Shown piece by piece: positions 52,477 to 62,502 of a DNA stretch of 64,000 nucleotides. Source of the stretch: CAWFFV01 sp963814985 (GTDB lineage: Bacteria; Chloroflexota; Ktedonobacteria; Ktedonobacterales; Ktedonobacteraceae); the NCBI GenBank assembly GCA_963814985.1, contig CAWFFV010000057.1:434001-498000 (forward strand). Direction: 5' to 3'. Under the pieces are notes generated by a model. That model worked only from the letters and a program-made list of their open reading frames with translations. It was not told the origin of the DNA and searched no databases. Position numbers and translations under genes: made by a program. The first letter of the stretch is position 1. Each line of letters opens with the position of its first letter.

Positions 52477-52983
52477 CTACTGAGGGGCGATCATTAACAT
52501 GCGTTTTACACGCTTGAGAAGTGTCTGAATGGGATATGGTTTGGGTAAATGGTCCAATGTGAGTCTGGTTTCACCGTTGCTACGTATCTGTTTTCGCGCG
52601 GCAGTAGTTGAACTCGTTGTGAGGATTACTGGTATGCCAGTGGAGGCTCGCAAGGTCTGCAAGACATCCCAGCCATGGACATTGCCATTGAGTTCAAGAT
52701 CGAGCACTACAAGATCGGGGATAAAGTGATGGAGAGTTGCGATAGCTAATTCTCCACTATTTACGGTAACAACGATATAACCGTGAACTGTTAAAAAATC
52801 AGCTTCTAGAGCAGCAAGCGTGGGGTCGTCTTCGACCACCAAAATGCGCTGAAAGGTATGCAGCCCTTCAAGCTGTTTGTCTTGCGGAAGAACAGATATG
52901 TGGAAACCATGTATCGCTGTTCCGCTCAACAAACCCATGGTACCGCTGACCAACATTCTATTAGTCGCATCATTATCTTGCAT
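52477..52983 (-). CDS. Single-domain response regulator (receiver only)
   Basis: A 168-residue protein with a CheY-like receiver and no output domain. ATG 52983 with GGAAGCAGGA upstream is preferred to an earlier in-frame ATG at 53037. Receiver: RILVVEDDPTLAALEADFL (acidic pair), DLVVLDLELNG (phospho-acceptor Asp), VILTTSSTT (Thr/Ser) and HLPKPYPIQTLLKRV (Lys). The N-terminal 45 residues are unconserved. Probably works with one of the nearby histidine kinases. Confidence 0.87.
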   Translation of the reverse strand: MQDNDATNRMLVSGTMGLLSGTAIHGFHISVLPQDKQLEGLHTFQRILVVEDDPTLAALEADFLTVHGYIVVTVNSGELAIATLHHFIPDLVVLDLELNGNVHGWDVLQTLRASTGIPVILTTSSTTAARKQIRSNGETRLTLDHLPKPYPIQTLLKRVKRMLMIAPQ

Positions 52984-53145
52984 AACATCCTGCTTCCGCA
53001 AGGATATACTTTTATCTCTATCTGTAGCATACCTCATAAGAAGTGATAATCTCGTGAATATGGCCTCTTCCTTGTGAAGATTGTGTGAATTTTCTCAATA
53101 TTTTTCAATACCTGTTTTCAGTTCTTTTGCGGATAAGAAAAAGAG

Positions 53146-53898
53146 TTATAGCTCTTCAGGATCTGGTGGAGGAACAAAGTAGCCTACACCTAATTCATTG
53201 TGTAAAAAACGTGGTTGTGACGGATCAGGTTCGAGTTTGCGGCGCAGATGACGTATAAAGGTGCGCAGATAGGTATTTTCGCCGCTGTAATCTGGTCCCC
53301 ACACACGCTGTAACAAGTCTTTATGCGTCAGGACTTTTCCAGCGTTGTGGGTGAGTTCGCGGAGCAGGTCATACTCTGTTGGCGTAAGGTGAACCTCCTG
53401 GCCCCCTGAACGTACGATACGATGGGCAAAATCGACCAGGAGGCCATGCTCACCTCCGCAGCAATAAGTAGGACGTTGCCCATCGCTACCTGTGGTGCTA
53501 CTACGCAAGCGGGCAGCCTCATCGGCCCGGCGTAGCGCAACACGGATACGAGCTAATAATTCATTAATACTAAACGGTTTGGTGAGATAATCATCGGCAC
53601 CAAGGTCAAGGGCTTTAATTTTTACTGGTTCTTCGTCGTGGGCAGAAAGTATAATGACAGGTGCTCCACTCCATTCACGCAGGCGACGTAAAAATGTTAA
53701 CCCATCTAATGTGGGCAGGGTGAGATCCAACAAAACGAGTTGTGGCTGAAAAATCGCTGCCAGATCGATAGCCTGTGCACCATCACGTACGGCCTGGACA
53801 TGAAATCCGCGAGCCTTCAACTGTGCGAGCAAAAATGTACGCATCTGTGGATCATCTTCAACACAAAGGATACGGACCTTTTTATCTGTAGTGGACAT
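53146..53898 (-). CDS. OmpR/KdpE-family response regulator
   Basis: A 250-residue DNA-binding response regulator. Receiver (1-125): RILCVEDDPQMRTFLLAQL, LVLLDLTLPTLDGLTFL (phospho-Asp), VIILSAHDEE, DYLTKPFSINELLARI. C-terminal winged helix (about 150-245): VHLTPTEYDLLRELTHNAGKVLTHKDLLQRVWGPDYSGENTYLRTFIRHLRRKLEPDPSQPR, a pattern closest to KdpE. It is encoded 57 bases downstream of a PAS/GAF kinase and is its likely partner. No kdp potassium transporter genes are present, so the target is unknown. Confidence 0.93.
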   Translation of the reverse strand: MSTTDKKVRILCVEDDPQMRTFLLAQLKARGFHVQAVRDGAQAIDLAAIFQPQLVLLDLTLPTLDGLTFLRRLREWSGAPVIILSAHDEEPVKIKALDLGADDYLTKPFSINELLARIRVALRRADEAARLRSSTTGSDGQRPTYCCGGEHGLLVDFAHRIVRSGGQEVHLTPTEYDLLRELTHNAGKVLTHKDLLQRVWGPDYSGENTYLRTFIRHLRRKLEPDPSQPRFLHNELGVGYFVPPPDPEEL

Positions 53899-53955
53899 TG
53901 TGTTTGCTTTCCTCCAGTAGTGTCTTTTGTTTGATTGTATTCTTTCTTTGTGCCT

Positions 53956-56775
53956 CTACCTGCCCCGCTTTCCGACAAAGACCGGAAGTGTAAACGCAAA
54001 GATTGCTCCCTGACCAGGACTACTCTTTAATGTAAGTGTGCCACCGTGAGCTTCGATAATACCTCGACTGATATACAGACCCAATCCTGTTGCTGGACTC
54101 CAACGCGCAGTGCCACGTCGTCTCTCCATTGCTGGTTGTCCTGGACGATCCACCGCTGGTCGGCTCATCGCGGCAAATGTGCTAAAGCGTGTGAAAAGTT
54201 CTTGCTGTTGTTCGGGAGACATCCCTGGTCCCCGGTCAATGACGCGCAGGGTTACGCCTGTTGGCTGTTGATCATTTGCCTCGAAGACAGGTTCGACATC
54301 CAGAGAGACCGTATCTCCCTCGGGTGCATAGCGAAAGGCATTACTCAACAGATTAGTAAGGACGCTCATAATCAGTTCATAGTCGGCCATCACGGCAGGT
54401 AATTGCGGTGGCAATCTAATCTGCAAAAATCGCTTTGAAGAGGTAATTAATGCTTCCAGGCGATCTTGCAGGTCCTCCATCATCTCTGGCAAAAGGATTG
54501 GTTCAAGCTCAAGGCGTAAAGCGCCTGCCTCGACGCGAGAGGCATCCAGGAAGTGGTTGACCATTCCCACAAGTCGTTCTACTTGTTCATCTGCGGTCTG
54601 TAAAAAATCGTACTGTTCATCACTTGACCACTGCAAGTCCTTAGCAAGCAGTGCACTCAAGTGTGCGCGAATATTTGCCAGCGGTGTTTTGAGTTCGTGC
54701 GTCATTGTTGTGAAAAAATCTTCTCGTGCATGTTCCAGCGCCTTGATGTTAGTGATCTCATGTAAGACAACAATTGCACTTGAGATTGTTCCGTCGGTCG
54801 TACGTAACGGCGCTGCATTGACAAGGAGATGGATTGTTTGTCCATTTTTCATTGTCGTATGCAATTCTGCTTCGCTTGCAACTCCTTCGATGAGTGCTTG
54901 ATAAAGGGGACTTTCTTCATATGGTACTGGAGAACCAGGTGTCCTGTAGACGCTGATCATACGGAAGAGTGTGGTAGCGTTTTTGCCGACAAGACCCTTA
55001 GCGGCTTCGTCAGAGTTGTCGAGTGGCTCCAGTGGGAGTCCCATTTTTTGTAAAAGCTGTGCGGCACGGAAATTGATGAGTACGATCGAGCTATCTTCTG
55101 CCGAAATCAAAATCACCCCTGAGGGCAAGCGTTCCAGGAGCAGTTCCATACGTGCGCTGGCTAATTCCTGTGCAGCCTTTGCCTCTTGTAAGGCTTTGTT
55201 ACGTTGGGCTAGCTCTGCTGTGCGAGCTACCACTTCGGCTTCGATGTGTTCCCGTGCAGCGGCTTCTTCGGTTACATCATGATAGATGATAATGAAGGCA
55301 AAAATATCACCGAGGTCATCTCGAATAGGGGTGTATGAGCAACTTAATGTGTAGAAGTACCCATCGGCTCCTACTACCTTTATCTCATCAGTTTGTCTCT
55401 TCAGAGCACGACGTTCAAGTTCGTGTATGAGATCAGGCGTGTTTCCCAGATCTATCTGGAATCTGGCGGTACTGCGGGCAATGGCTTGGACAACCGACAT
55501 GCCAAGTACTTCTTCATTCCACCCAAATAGCTTACGAGCAGCATGATTAGCGCTTGCCACACGCCAGCGGGGATCATAGATCACAACACTGTCAGGTATG
55601 GCTTGCATCACATTTTCCCTCTGGTGGGCATTACGGCGTGCCACTCGTGCCCATTGATCAATGCTGCGAAAGAGACGGGCATTCTGGATTGCTAGCCCGG
55701 CTTGAAGTGAGAACTGTTCTAATAACTCGACCTCTTCGGCTGGAAAGCCTCGTGCGCGGATATGATAGACCTCAATACATCCCAGTACGGTACTGCTATG
55801 TGACCTGACATCTTTTTTCTGACCGACCGTCTGGTAATTACTTTTGTTATCAGTAGGAGCTGGCTCGAAGATGGGAACGCTGAGAGCTGAACCGGGACGA
55901 TAAGGGAGACCCGCTTCGTCAAGATAGGGAAACTCCATATCGGGCACCTTGCTTGTATCCGTAATGATCATCGTGGAGCCTTCTTGCACAACAAGACCTG
56001 AGAGAGTATGTTCATCAATTGGTGGATGCCAGTCATATGAGCGGGGATGTACACCTTTTTGTGCGGCAACGGTGACGGTACGAGGGATGTCAGATGTATT
56101 ACGTTTTGGTTCCTCGGTGGCTGAGATACGCGTTTCCCCTGAGTGATCGATTAAGAGGATTGCACAGCGTTTTGATCCCACCATATCTTGCAAGGCTTGT
56201 AGGATGCGGTCGAGTACTTGTGGCAATGCAGATGCACCTGCGATAGCTGAGGAGATATGGTGGATGGCCTTTAAATGCAGGCGTGAGCGAACAGTATCAG
56301 TGACATCTTCAATGGTAATGAGAAGTGGGGGAGCCGTGATCTGTGTATCCTGTTCCCTTTTGTCTGTCTCTGGCAATGTAAGAATAGGTGAACGTTCAAT
56401 GGAGACTCGCCAATAGGTGCGCCCTCTGGTTTCAAGAAAACCTTCATAAGGAACTTCTTCATATTGTAAGCGCTGTCCTGTTAAGACCACATGTTGCAAG
56501 AGCGGGACTGCCACCATGTAGACAGCTGTGGGTATCACTTCATCAATACAATGTCCTCTTACATCTTGATGATTCCATGGCTCATCAAAGAGTGCATGCA
56601 GATACGGATTGACGTAATGAATGCGCAAATTAACGGAGTCGAGGATAGCAACGCCAACCGAGACATATCCGAGGATATACTCAAGTTGTCCAGCTTGTCC
56701 TGGCTTCGTACATCTACTTTTTCTAGATACCCCTGGGGTATGCTTGATTATCTTCTTTTTACTAGTATCTGTCAT
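53956..56775 (-). CDS. PAS/GAF hybrid-input sensor histidine kinase
   Basis: A 939-residue soluble kinase. Domains: PAS (about 30-150, GVAILDSVNLRIHYVNPYLHALF), GAF (about 175-375, IHHISSAIAGASALPQVLDRIL to EQFSLQAGLAIQNARLF), PAS (about 390-510, SVVIYDPRWRVASANHAARKLFGW), a coiled-coil linker (EAEVVARTAELAQRNKAL), PAS (about 550-670), HisKA with FFTTMTHELKTPLANI, and HATPase_c with NLLSNAFRYAP, DRGPGMSPEQQQELF and GLGLYISRGIIEAHGG. An insertion rich in Arg lies in the ATP lid (RPAVDRPGQPAMERRRG). First gene of a two-component operon. Confidence 0.93.
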   Translation of the reverse strand: MTDTSKKKIIKHTPGVSRKSRCTKPGQAGQLEYILGYVSVGVAILDSVNLRIHYVNPYLHALFDEPWNHQDVRGHCIDEVIPTAVYMVAVPLLQHVVLTGQRLQYEEVPYEGFLETRGRTYWRVSIERSPILTLPETDKREQDTQITAPPLLITIEDVTDTVRSRLHLKAIHHISSAIAGASALPQVLDRILQALQDMVGSKRCAILLIDHSGETRISATEEPKRNTSDIPRTVTVAAQKGVHPRSYDWHPPIDEHTLSGLVVQEGSTMIITDTSKVPDMEFPYLDEAGLPYRPGSALSVPIFEPAPTDNKSNYQTVGQKKDVRSHSSTVLGCIEVYHIRARGFPAEEVELLEQFSLQAGLAIQNARLFRSIDQWARVARRNAHQRENVMQAIPDSVVIYDPRWRVASANHAARKLFGWNEEVLGMSVVQAIARSTARFQIDLGNTPDLIHELERRALKRQTDEIKVVGADGYFYTLSCSYTPIRDDLGDIFAFIIIYHDVTEEAAAREHIEAEVVARTAELAQRNKALQEAKAAQELASARMELLLERLPSGVILISAEDSSIVLINFRAAQLLQKMGLPLEPLDNSDEAAKGLVGKNATTLFRMISVYRTPGSPVPYEESPLYQALIEGVASEAELHTTMKNGQTIHLLVNAAPLRTTDGTISSAIVVLHEITNIKALEHAREDFFTTMTHELKTPLANIRAHLSALLAKDLQWSSDEQYDFLQTADEQVERLVGMVNHFLDASRVEAGALRLELEPILLPEMMEDLQDRLEALITSSKRFLQIRLPPQLPAVMADYELIMSVLTNLLSNAFRYAPEGDTVSLDVEPVFEANDQQPTGVTLRVIDRGPGMSPEQQQELFTRFSTFAAMSRPAVDRPGQPAMERRRGTARWSPATGLGLYISRGIIEAHGGTLTLKSSPGQGAIFAFTLPVFVGKRGR

Positions 56776-56948
56776 AGTGGTGCAGTGTCAAACTTCTTGT
56801 AAAGGAACTAGATTCTCTACTCATATTATAGCGTTTTTTTGTAAGGATGTCTCCTTGTCGCAAGATGTTTGTCAGCGAAGAGTGATTCTGTTATCATTGC
56901 AGCATAAAATATGGTGTTTAGTTGGCTGAAAATGGGGGATTATAGTTT

Positions 56949-58305
56949 ATGGATCTGCGTGGAAAGCGTGTCTTAGTGATGGGATTGGGCTTGCAAGGCT
57001 CTGGTATGGCAGCGGCACGATATGCAGCTCAACAGGGGGCGATTGTGCGTGTGACGGATATGAAGTCACCAACAGTGTTGGCTCCTAGCGTACAGGCGCT
57101 GGCAGGCCTGCCAATCGAGTTTATATTGGGTGAGCATCGCGAAGAAGATTTTCTTTGGGCTGATGTGGTAATTCGTAATCCTGGTGTTCCACGTTCTTCG
57201 CCTTATCTGTTGCTTGCCCAGGAACATGGCGCGCGTATTGAGATGGAGATAGCGATTTTCTTTCTTGTCTGTCCGGGACGTATCATCGGCGTAACGGGTA
57301 CACGTGGTAAAACCACAGATCTCAAGTCTCATTTATGAAATACTCCATGCCAGTGGTGCGCAGACCATTTTAGGAGGCAATGTAGCAGGTGTTGAGACCC
57401 TTTCACTTTTACCACAAATCACAGCAGAGACATTAGTGGTATTGGAACTCTCAAGCTGGCAACTCGAAGGATTGGCACCCCATGAGATGAGTCCATCCGT
57501 AGCTGTGATGACGAATGTCTATCCCGATCACCTTGATACGTATCGTGATATGAAGGACTATGCTGAGGCAAAAGCTAACATATTTCGTCATCAGTCCTCT
57601 GCCGGTATAGCTCTCTTTAACTATGATAATTCCTGGACACGTCGCTTTGGAGAGCAAGCAGCAGGCAAAACATGGTTTACCAGTATCCAACGTGGAGGAA
57701 GTTTTGCACGAGGTTCCACTCAACTTGATCCTTTCATTTTTACCAGGACGCCGCTGGTGGGAAAACATAATCTGGAAAATATTTTGCAGGCAACGACAGT
57801 GGCACGCTTGCTAGGGGTGTCGGATGAAATTATTGATGCTACTGTGCGCCGCTTCCGTGGGATTGCACATCGACTGGAAGAGGTGTGTGTGGTCAATGGT
57901 GTGCGCTATATCAACGATAGTACGAGTACGACACCAGTAGCAGGACGTGTAGCTCTAGAAGCATTTGAAGGGTCAATCGTGCTGGTTGCGGGTGGCAATA
58001 CCAAGCATCTTCCGTTAGAACAATGGCCGGCAATAATTATTGAGCGTTGTCGAGACGTGATTCTACTGGCGGGAAATGGGACAGACGAGTTGATCATCGC
58101 CCTTCGCGAGGAAGTACAGAAGCAGGGCGCGAGTGATCCTGTACGAGGCGTCTTTGACAATTTTACGCAGGCTATGGATGCTGGTGTTGCTTTGACTCGT
58201 CCTGGGGATGTCTTGCTCTTCTCTCCAGGTTTCACCAGTTTTGGTATGTTCCTTAACGAATTTCATCGTGGAGATCAGTTTGTCGAGTATGTTCACGGCT
58301 TGTAG
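56949..58305 (+). pseudogene. murD: UDP-N-acetylmuramoylalanine-D-glutamate ligase MurD, single frameshift
   Basis: Adds D-Glu to UDP-MurNAc-L-Ala in peptidoglycan synthesis; usually essential. N-terminal Rossmann domain (GKRVLVMGLGLQGSGMAAARY, VIRNPGVP), then the ATP P-loop GVTGTRGKTT, after which the frame breaks; removing G57318 gives ISSLIYEILHASG and the remaining frame: GGNVAGVETLSLL, VLELSSWQLEG, VMTNVYPDHLDTYRDM, VGKHNLENILQATTVARLLG, IAHRLEEV, INDSTSTTPVA, LLFSPGFTSFGMF. The reconstructed length is about 452 residues. Since the gene should be essential and the lesion is one base, sequencing error is the favoured explanation unless another murD exists. Confidence 0.88.
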
Positions 58306-58624
58306 GTGAAGCATGTGATCCGATCCATAGAAGTTTTTTTGCTTATACATAAGTAAAAGCTTTAGTATTGATGCTGACGTCTTTCACTGATACCGCAAAA
58401 CACCAGATTGGTGTGCTTTGAATTGTCTGGTTAAGCGGCTCCACAGGCCGTATAAGTATATATAACTTAGTGCTTTAATTAGTTGCACTCGACTCCCAAG
58501 TTTGGTAGACTGACAGTAGCCAGGGGCGGGGCGCGTTAGGGTATACTTTGATAGAGTAGGTGCGCCGTCAATAGTAGTTTATAACATGGCCATAACAGAG
58601 CAGCCCCAAAGGAGAAATATTTTT
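58306..58624 (+). promoter_or_regulatory. Upstream region of pckA
   Basis: A 319-base intergenic stretch. GGTATACTTTGATAG at about 58540 contains a -10-like TATACT; no clear -35. The inverted segment TAAGCGGC...GCCGTATAA near 58430-58460 is the only other structure. No gene. Confidence 0.35.
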
Positions 58625-60208
58625 ATGAAGATGATGGTGAGCAGGAAGGCTCTGGAAGATTACGGATTGGTAAATTTGGGAAATATCAACTGGAATCTTT
58701 CTCCAACCGTCCTGGTTGAACAGGCATTGGCACGTAAAGAAGGTATTTTAGCCTCCAATGGAGCTTTAACAGCGACTACAGGAACGCACACGGGGCGCTC
58801 CCCCAAAGATAAATTCATCGTGTCCAGTGAGGAATCAGCGGCAAAAATCTGGTGGGGCGAAAACAACCATCCGATGACACGTGAAACCTATGAAGTAGTG
58901 CGCAGAAGTCTGGCCGATTACTTACAGGGACGTGATGTCTACGTACTGGATGCCGCAGCTGGTGCCGATCCACGGTACCGCATGCCTATCCAGGTGATTA
59001 CTGAGTTAGCCTGGCATAACTTGTTTGCACAACAACTCTTTTTGCGAGCAAAAGCGAGTGATGAATTCAGTGAGCGTCCTGGTTTTACCATTCTCTGCGT
59101 ACCGCATTTCCGTACCAATCCGCGCATCCATGGCACCCGCTCTGAAGCCGCAATCATTCTCGATTTTGAAGAGCGCCTTGTTTTGATTGCAGGCACCGAA
59201 TATGCGGGTGAGATGAAGAAATCAATTTTCACTGCTCTCAACTTTATTTTACCTGCTGAAGGTGTCTTACCAATGCACTGTTCGGCAAATATTGGTCAAG
59301 AGGGGGATGTCGCTCTCTTCTTTGGTCTCTCCGGAACAGGCAAAACCAGCCTTTCGGCAGATCCCAGCCGTCATCTGATTGGTGACGATGAGCATGGCTG
59401 GGGCGAGAATGGCGTCTTCAACTTCGAGGGTGGCTGTTATGCAAAGTGTATTCATCTCTCGCAGAAATACGAGCCACAAATCTGGAACGCCGTTCGCTTT
59501 GGTGCTGTCTGTGAGAACGTCGTGCTTGATGCGGAAACGCGAGTACCAGATTACGATGACGACTCGCTGACGGAGAATACTCGTGTGGCCTATCCCGTCG
59601 ATTTCATTGATAATGTAGTTGAGTCGGGCATAGGTGGTCACCCACAGGCGGTTATCTTCCTGTCAGCGGACTCGTTTGGTGTGTTGCCTCCCATCTCCAA
59701 ACTGACCACGCAACAGGCGATGTACTATTTCCTGTCAGGCTATACCAGCAAACTGGCGGGTACCGAAGCCGGCGTCACGACACCACAGGCAACATTTAGC
59801 TCCTGTTTCGGGGCGGCCTTCTTACCGTTGCGTCCTGGTGAATATGCTAACCTGCTTCGTGAGCGTATCGAGAAGCACAACGTACGTTGCTATCTCATTA
59901 ACACAGGTTGGACGGGTGGTCCTTATGGAGTTGGCAGCCGTATCAATATCAACTACACACGTGCTATGGTGAGTGCAGCGATTAGTGGAGAACTCGATGA
60001 TGTTGAAACAGTGACGGATCAGATCTTTGGCTTCCATGTTCCCACAAGCTGTCCACTGGTGCCCAGCTCGGTTCTCATCCCTCGTGAGACCTGGGATGAT
60101 AAAGAGGCCTATGACCGACAGGCGAAGAATTTAGCCGAGCGCTTCAAAAAGAATTTTACCCAGTTCACCTTGCCTACCGACGAGGTACGTAACGCAGGCC
60201 CGAAGTAA
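58625..60208 (+). CDS. pckA: Phosphoenolpyruvate carboxykinase (ATP)
   Basis: Decarboxylates and phosphorylates oxaloacetate to PEP for gluconeogenesis. The start ATG 58625 (MKMMVSRKALEDYG) has AAAGGAGA upstream; an in-frame ATG at 58586 lacks a binding site. The 527-residue protein shows GTHTGRSPKDKF, CVPHFRTNPRIHGTRSEAAI, MHCSANIGQEGDVALFFGLSGTGKTSLSADPSR (kinase-1a P-loop at about 235), HGWGENGVFNFEGGCYAKCI, VSFIDNVV-like DFIDNVVESG and SCFGAAFLPLRPG. All expected ligands for Mn, oxaloacetate and ATP are visible. Followed by a T-rich terminator. Confidence 0.97.
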   Translation: MKMMVSRKALEDYGLVNLGNINWNLSPTVLVEQALARKEGILASNGALTATTGTHTGRSPKDKFIVSSEESAAKIWWGENNHPMTRETYEVVRRSLADYLQGRDVYVLDAAAGADPRYRMPIQVITELAWHNLFAQQLFLRAKASDEFSERPGFTILCVPHFRTNPRIHGTRSEAAIILDFEERLVLIAGTEYAGEMKKSIFTALNFILPAEGVLPMHCSANIGQEGDVALFFGLSGTGKTSLSADPSRHLIGDDEHGWGENGVFNFEGGCYAKCIHLSQKYEPQIWNAVRFGAVCENVVLDAETRVPDYDDDSLTENTRVAYPVDFIDNVVESGIGGHPQAVIFLSADSFGVLPPISKLTTQQAMYYFLSGYTSKLAGTEAGVTTPQATFSSCFGAAFLPLRPGEYANLLRERIEKHNVRCYLINTGWTGGPYGVGSRININYTRAMVSAAISGELDDVETVTDQIFGFHVPTSCPLVPSSVLIPRETWDDKEAYDRQAKNLAERFKKNFTQFTLPTDEVRNAGPK

Positions 60209-60221
60209 TGTTGTGAAGTTG

Positions 60222-60284
60222 AAAAGAGGTCATTGGTCATTTCCCTTCTTTTGGAGAGGAAAAGATCGATGGCCTCTTTTTTTT
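60222..60284 (+). terminator. Rho-independent terminator of pckA
   Basis: AAAAGAGGTCATTGGTC pairs (imperfectly) with GATCGATGGCCTCTTTT around a CTTCTTTTGG loop; eight T follow. Confidence 0.75.
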
Positions 60285-60376
60285 GTTGGGGAAAAAGTAG
60301 AAAGCAAGACTGTTGATTTTTCAACCGTTTTTGACTATACTAGTAAGGGTAGGATTTTCCCATCCTGTAAGCGGAG

Positions 60377-60886
60377 ATGGGTATCCAGAACGGGATTTTG
60401 GTGAATGTCATGAGTATGGTTGGTAATGATACTAGCGTAGAGCATGAAATATACCTGATGCTCAAGAAGACATTTATCCTATTGGATGATTGTGAGCGCC
60501 AGTTCTTCGCTGAATACGGATTGAGTACGCGTCAGTTCTGGGTGCTACGACATCTTAGCGAGCGGCAAAAGTGTTCGATGGTAGATTTGAGTCGCGTTTT
60601 GTTCACAGATAAGAGCAATGTAACTGGTATTGTTGACCGTCTGGAACACCTCAACCTTGTTACGCGAACACCCAACTCTTATGATCGTCGAGTGATTCTT
60701 GTCGCACTCACACCAGAAGGTCATTGTCTACGTAATGCGGTGAAAGAAGAGCATGATTTGCGCATTTGTGATCTCATGAGTGTAGCGAATGGCACAAATT
60801 TGCAATCCTTACTAGATTATTTGTATGCGATCAGCCGTAATATCGAGACGCACCTGGGGCATGTCAACAACACACAAGTTTCTTGA
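60377..60886 (+). CDS. MarR-family transcriptional regulator
   Basis: A roughly 158-169-residue winged-helix regulator; the start is uncertain between ATG 60377 (AGCGGAG, very close) and ATG 60410. Features: N-terminal dimer helix (EIYLMLKKTFILLDDCERQFFAEYGLS), LSTRQFWVLRHLSE, recognition helix DLSRVLFTDKSNVTGIVDRLEHLNLV, wing RTPNSYDRRVILVALTPEGH (the conserved DxR). It precedes the sugar ABC transporter by 230 bases and could regulate it or respond to an aromatic or oxidant signal; the ligand is not predictable. Confidence 0.9.
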   Translation: MGIQNGILVNVMSMVGNDTSVEHEIYLMLKKTFILLDDCERQFFAEYGLSTRQFWVLRHLSERQKCSMVDLSRVLFTDKSNVTGIVDRLEHLNLVTRTPNSYDRRVILVALTPEGHCLRNAVKEEHDLRICDLMSVANGTNLQSLLDYLYAISRNIETHLGHVNNTQVS

Positions 60887-61117
60887 CATGTTTCCATGAG
60901 ATCGCTAAGAGTGTGCAATGTGGCACAAGAGAGGAAAGAAGACGCCTCATGAACACCTCGCATCTTCTCCAGGCATGTTTTCACAAATGAGAAACAGCAT
61001 GCATACAATCATCCATTGCGGGTAGGCTCCGTTTTAGCATTGCTCGTCGATACTCGTAAATATAGGATGAGGAACACATTAGTTTCCTTGTATTTTCCGA
61101 TACTGGAGGATTTGGCC

Positions 61118-62392
61118 ATGTCATTCAAGCGTATCCTACGATACCTGTTGCCACTCACCGTCCTGGGTACCATGCTTCTTGCCGCTTGTGGTGGCTCAGG
61201 TAGTACAACGCCATCTACAGGACCAGTCACATTGACGTACTGGTACACTGAGGGGACAGCAGAAACACCCGTCATCCTCACTTTGATTAAGCAGTTTGAG
61301 CAGCAGAATCCCAATATCAAGATCAATGCCCAACTCGTTCCTTTTGGAGATGCCCAGGCTAAATTTGCCACCACTGCCCAGGCTGGTAAAGCCCCAGACG
61401 TGTTACGTTCCGATGTTGGTTGGGCCACCCAATTTGCTTCGTTACGTTACCTGCTTCCCATTGACTCGATGGTTTCCCAGAGCGACCTGGCGGACTATCT
61501 GCCTTCAGCTCTCAACTATGACAAGTTCAACGGCAAGCTTTACGGGTTGCCCCAGGTAACCGATTTCCTGGCTCTGATGTATAACAAAGCGGTGTTCGCA
61601 AAGGCAGGAATTACCACTCCTCCAGCAACGGAGGCCGATTTGGAAGCCGATGCCGTCAAGATTGTTCAGGGTAAGGCGGCCAAATATGGTTTTGAGACTC
61701 CTGGGTCCTCTTACTTTGCCTTGCCTTTCCTCTGGTCATTTGGTGGTGGCATGATTAACCCCGGTAACGACATTGTGGTCAACAACCAGGGGTCCGTTGC
61801 GGGTCTGAACTTCCTGCTTAAGCTGCAAAACCAGGATAAGGTGATGCCAGCCAAAGTGGACTTCAACAATGGATATAACAACATGGATGCCGATTTCAAG
61901 GATGGCACTACTGCTATGATCTTCCAGGGACCATGGCAAGCTTCTGATGTCCTGACAGGTTCGGCCTTTACCAGCAATGCCAGTAATCTGGGGATTGCCG
62001 GTATCCCGACTGGTCCCAGTGGAGCGACAGGTTCGCCAACTGGAGGGCAGACCTACGTCATTTATGCAGGCACCAAGTATCCTGACCAGGCTTACAAGTT
62101 CATCTCTTTCATGAGTTCGTCGGCCAGCCAGATCGAGATCGCCAAAGCCAACCACACCTTACCCACACGTCAATCAGCCTATGCGGATGCAACCGTCAAA
62201 ACAGACCCCATAGTTTCTGGCTACTATGCTGTGCGTAACGTTGCGGTCAATCGTCCAGTTATTCCACAAGGTGGACAGTTGTTTACCGATTTTGATCCCA
62301 ATATCCAGGCTGCGCTGGTCGGCGCAAAGTCTCCCACTGATGCGCTGAATGCCGTTGCTAGTAAGTGGAAGACACTTCTGGCGACCCCATAG
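61118..62392 (+). CDS. Carbohydrate ABC transporter substrate-binding lipoprotein (MalE-type)
   Basis: A 424-residue extracellular solute-binding protein, family 1. ATG 61118 (MSFKRILRYLLPLTV) with GGAGGA upstream; the lipoprotein signal ends LLAAC (Cys about 24). Core: VTLTYWYTEGTAETPVILTLIKQFEQQNPNIKI, APDVLRSDVGWATQFASL, YGLPQVTDFLALMYNKAVF, GTTAMIFQGPWQ, GGQTYVIYAGTKYPDQAYKFISFM. This matches maltose/maltodextrin-type binders. First gene of malE-malF-malG; a hairpin separates it from the permease. Confidence 0.94.
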   Translation: MSFKRILRYLLPLTVLGTMLLAACGGSGSTTPSTGPVTLTYWYTEGTAETPVILTLIKQFEQQNPNIKINAQLVPFGDAQAKFATTAQAGKAPDVLRSDVGWATQFASLRYLLPIDSMVSQSDLADYLPSALNYDKFNGKLYGLPQVTDFLALMYNKAVFAKAGITTPPATEADLEADAVKIVQGKAAKYGFETPGSSYFALPFLWSFGGGMINPGNDIVVNNQGSVAGLNFLLKLQNQDKVMPAKVDFNNGYNNMDADFKDGTTAMIFQGPWQASDVLTGSAFTSNASNLGIAGIPTGPSGATGSPTGGQTYVIYAGTKYPDQAYKFISFMSSSASQIEIAKANHTLPTRQSAYADATVKTDPIVSGYYAVRNVAVNRPVIPQGGQLFTDFDPNIQAALVGAKSPTDALNAVASKWKTLLATP

Positions 62393-62418
62393 CACATCTG
62401 AATGCTTGCCCTTGGGAA

Positions 62419-62453
62419 GGGGCTGTGGCCAGAATTTATTCTGCCACAGTCCC
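62419..62453 (+). terminator. Hairpin between binding-protein and permease genes
   Basis: GGGGCTGTGGCCAGAAT pairs with ATTCTGCCACAGTCCC, followed by TTTCT. Such hairpins between malE- and malF-type genes typically allow partial read-through and keep the binding protein in excess. Confidence 0.6.
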
Positions 62454-62502
62454 TTTCTCTCTATCTATTAGTGTCTTTGATTGAAGTAGGAGGCAGCAAC
62501 TC

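Noticed and set aside
53146..56775. KdpDE potassium-sensing system
   Set aside because: The regulator is KdpE-like, but the kinase lacks the KdpD N-terminal and Usp domains and the four-helix membrane part, and no kdpFABC is present.
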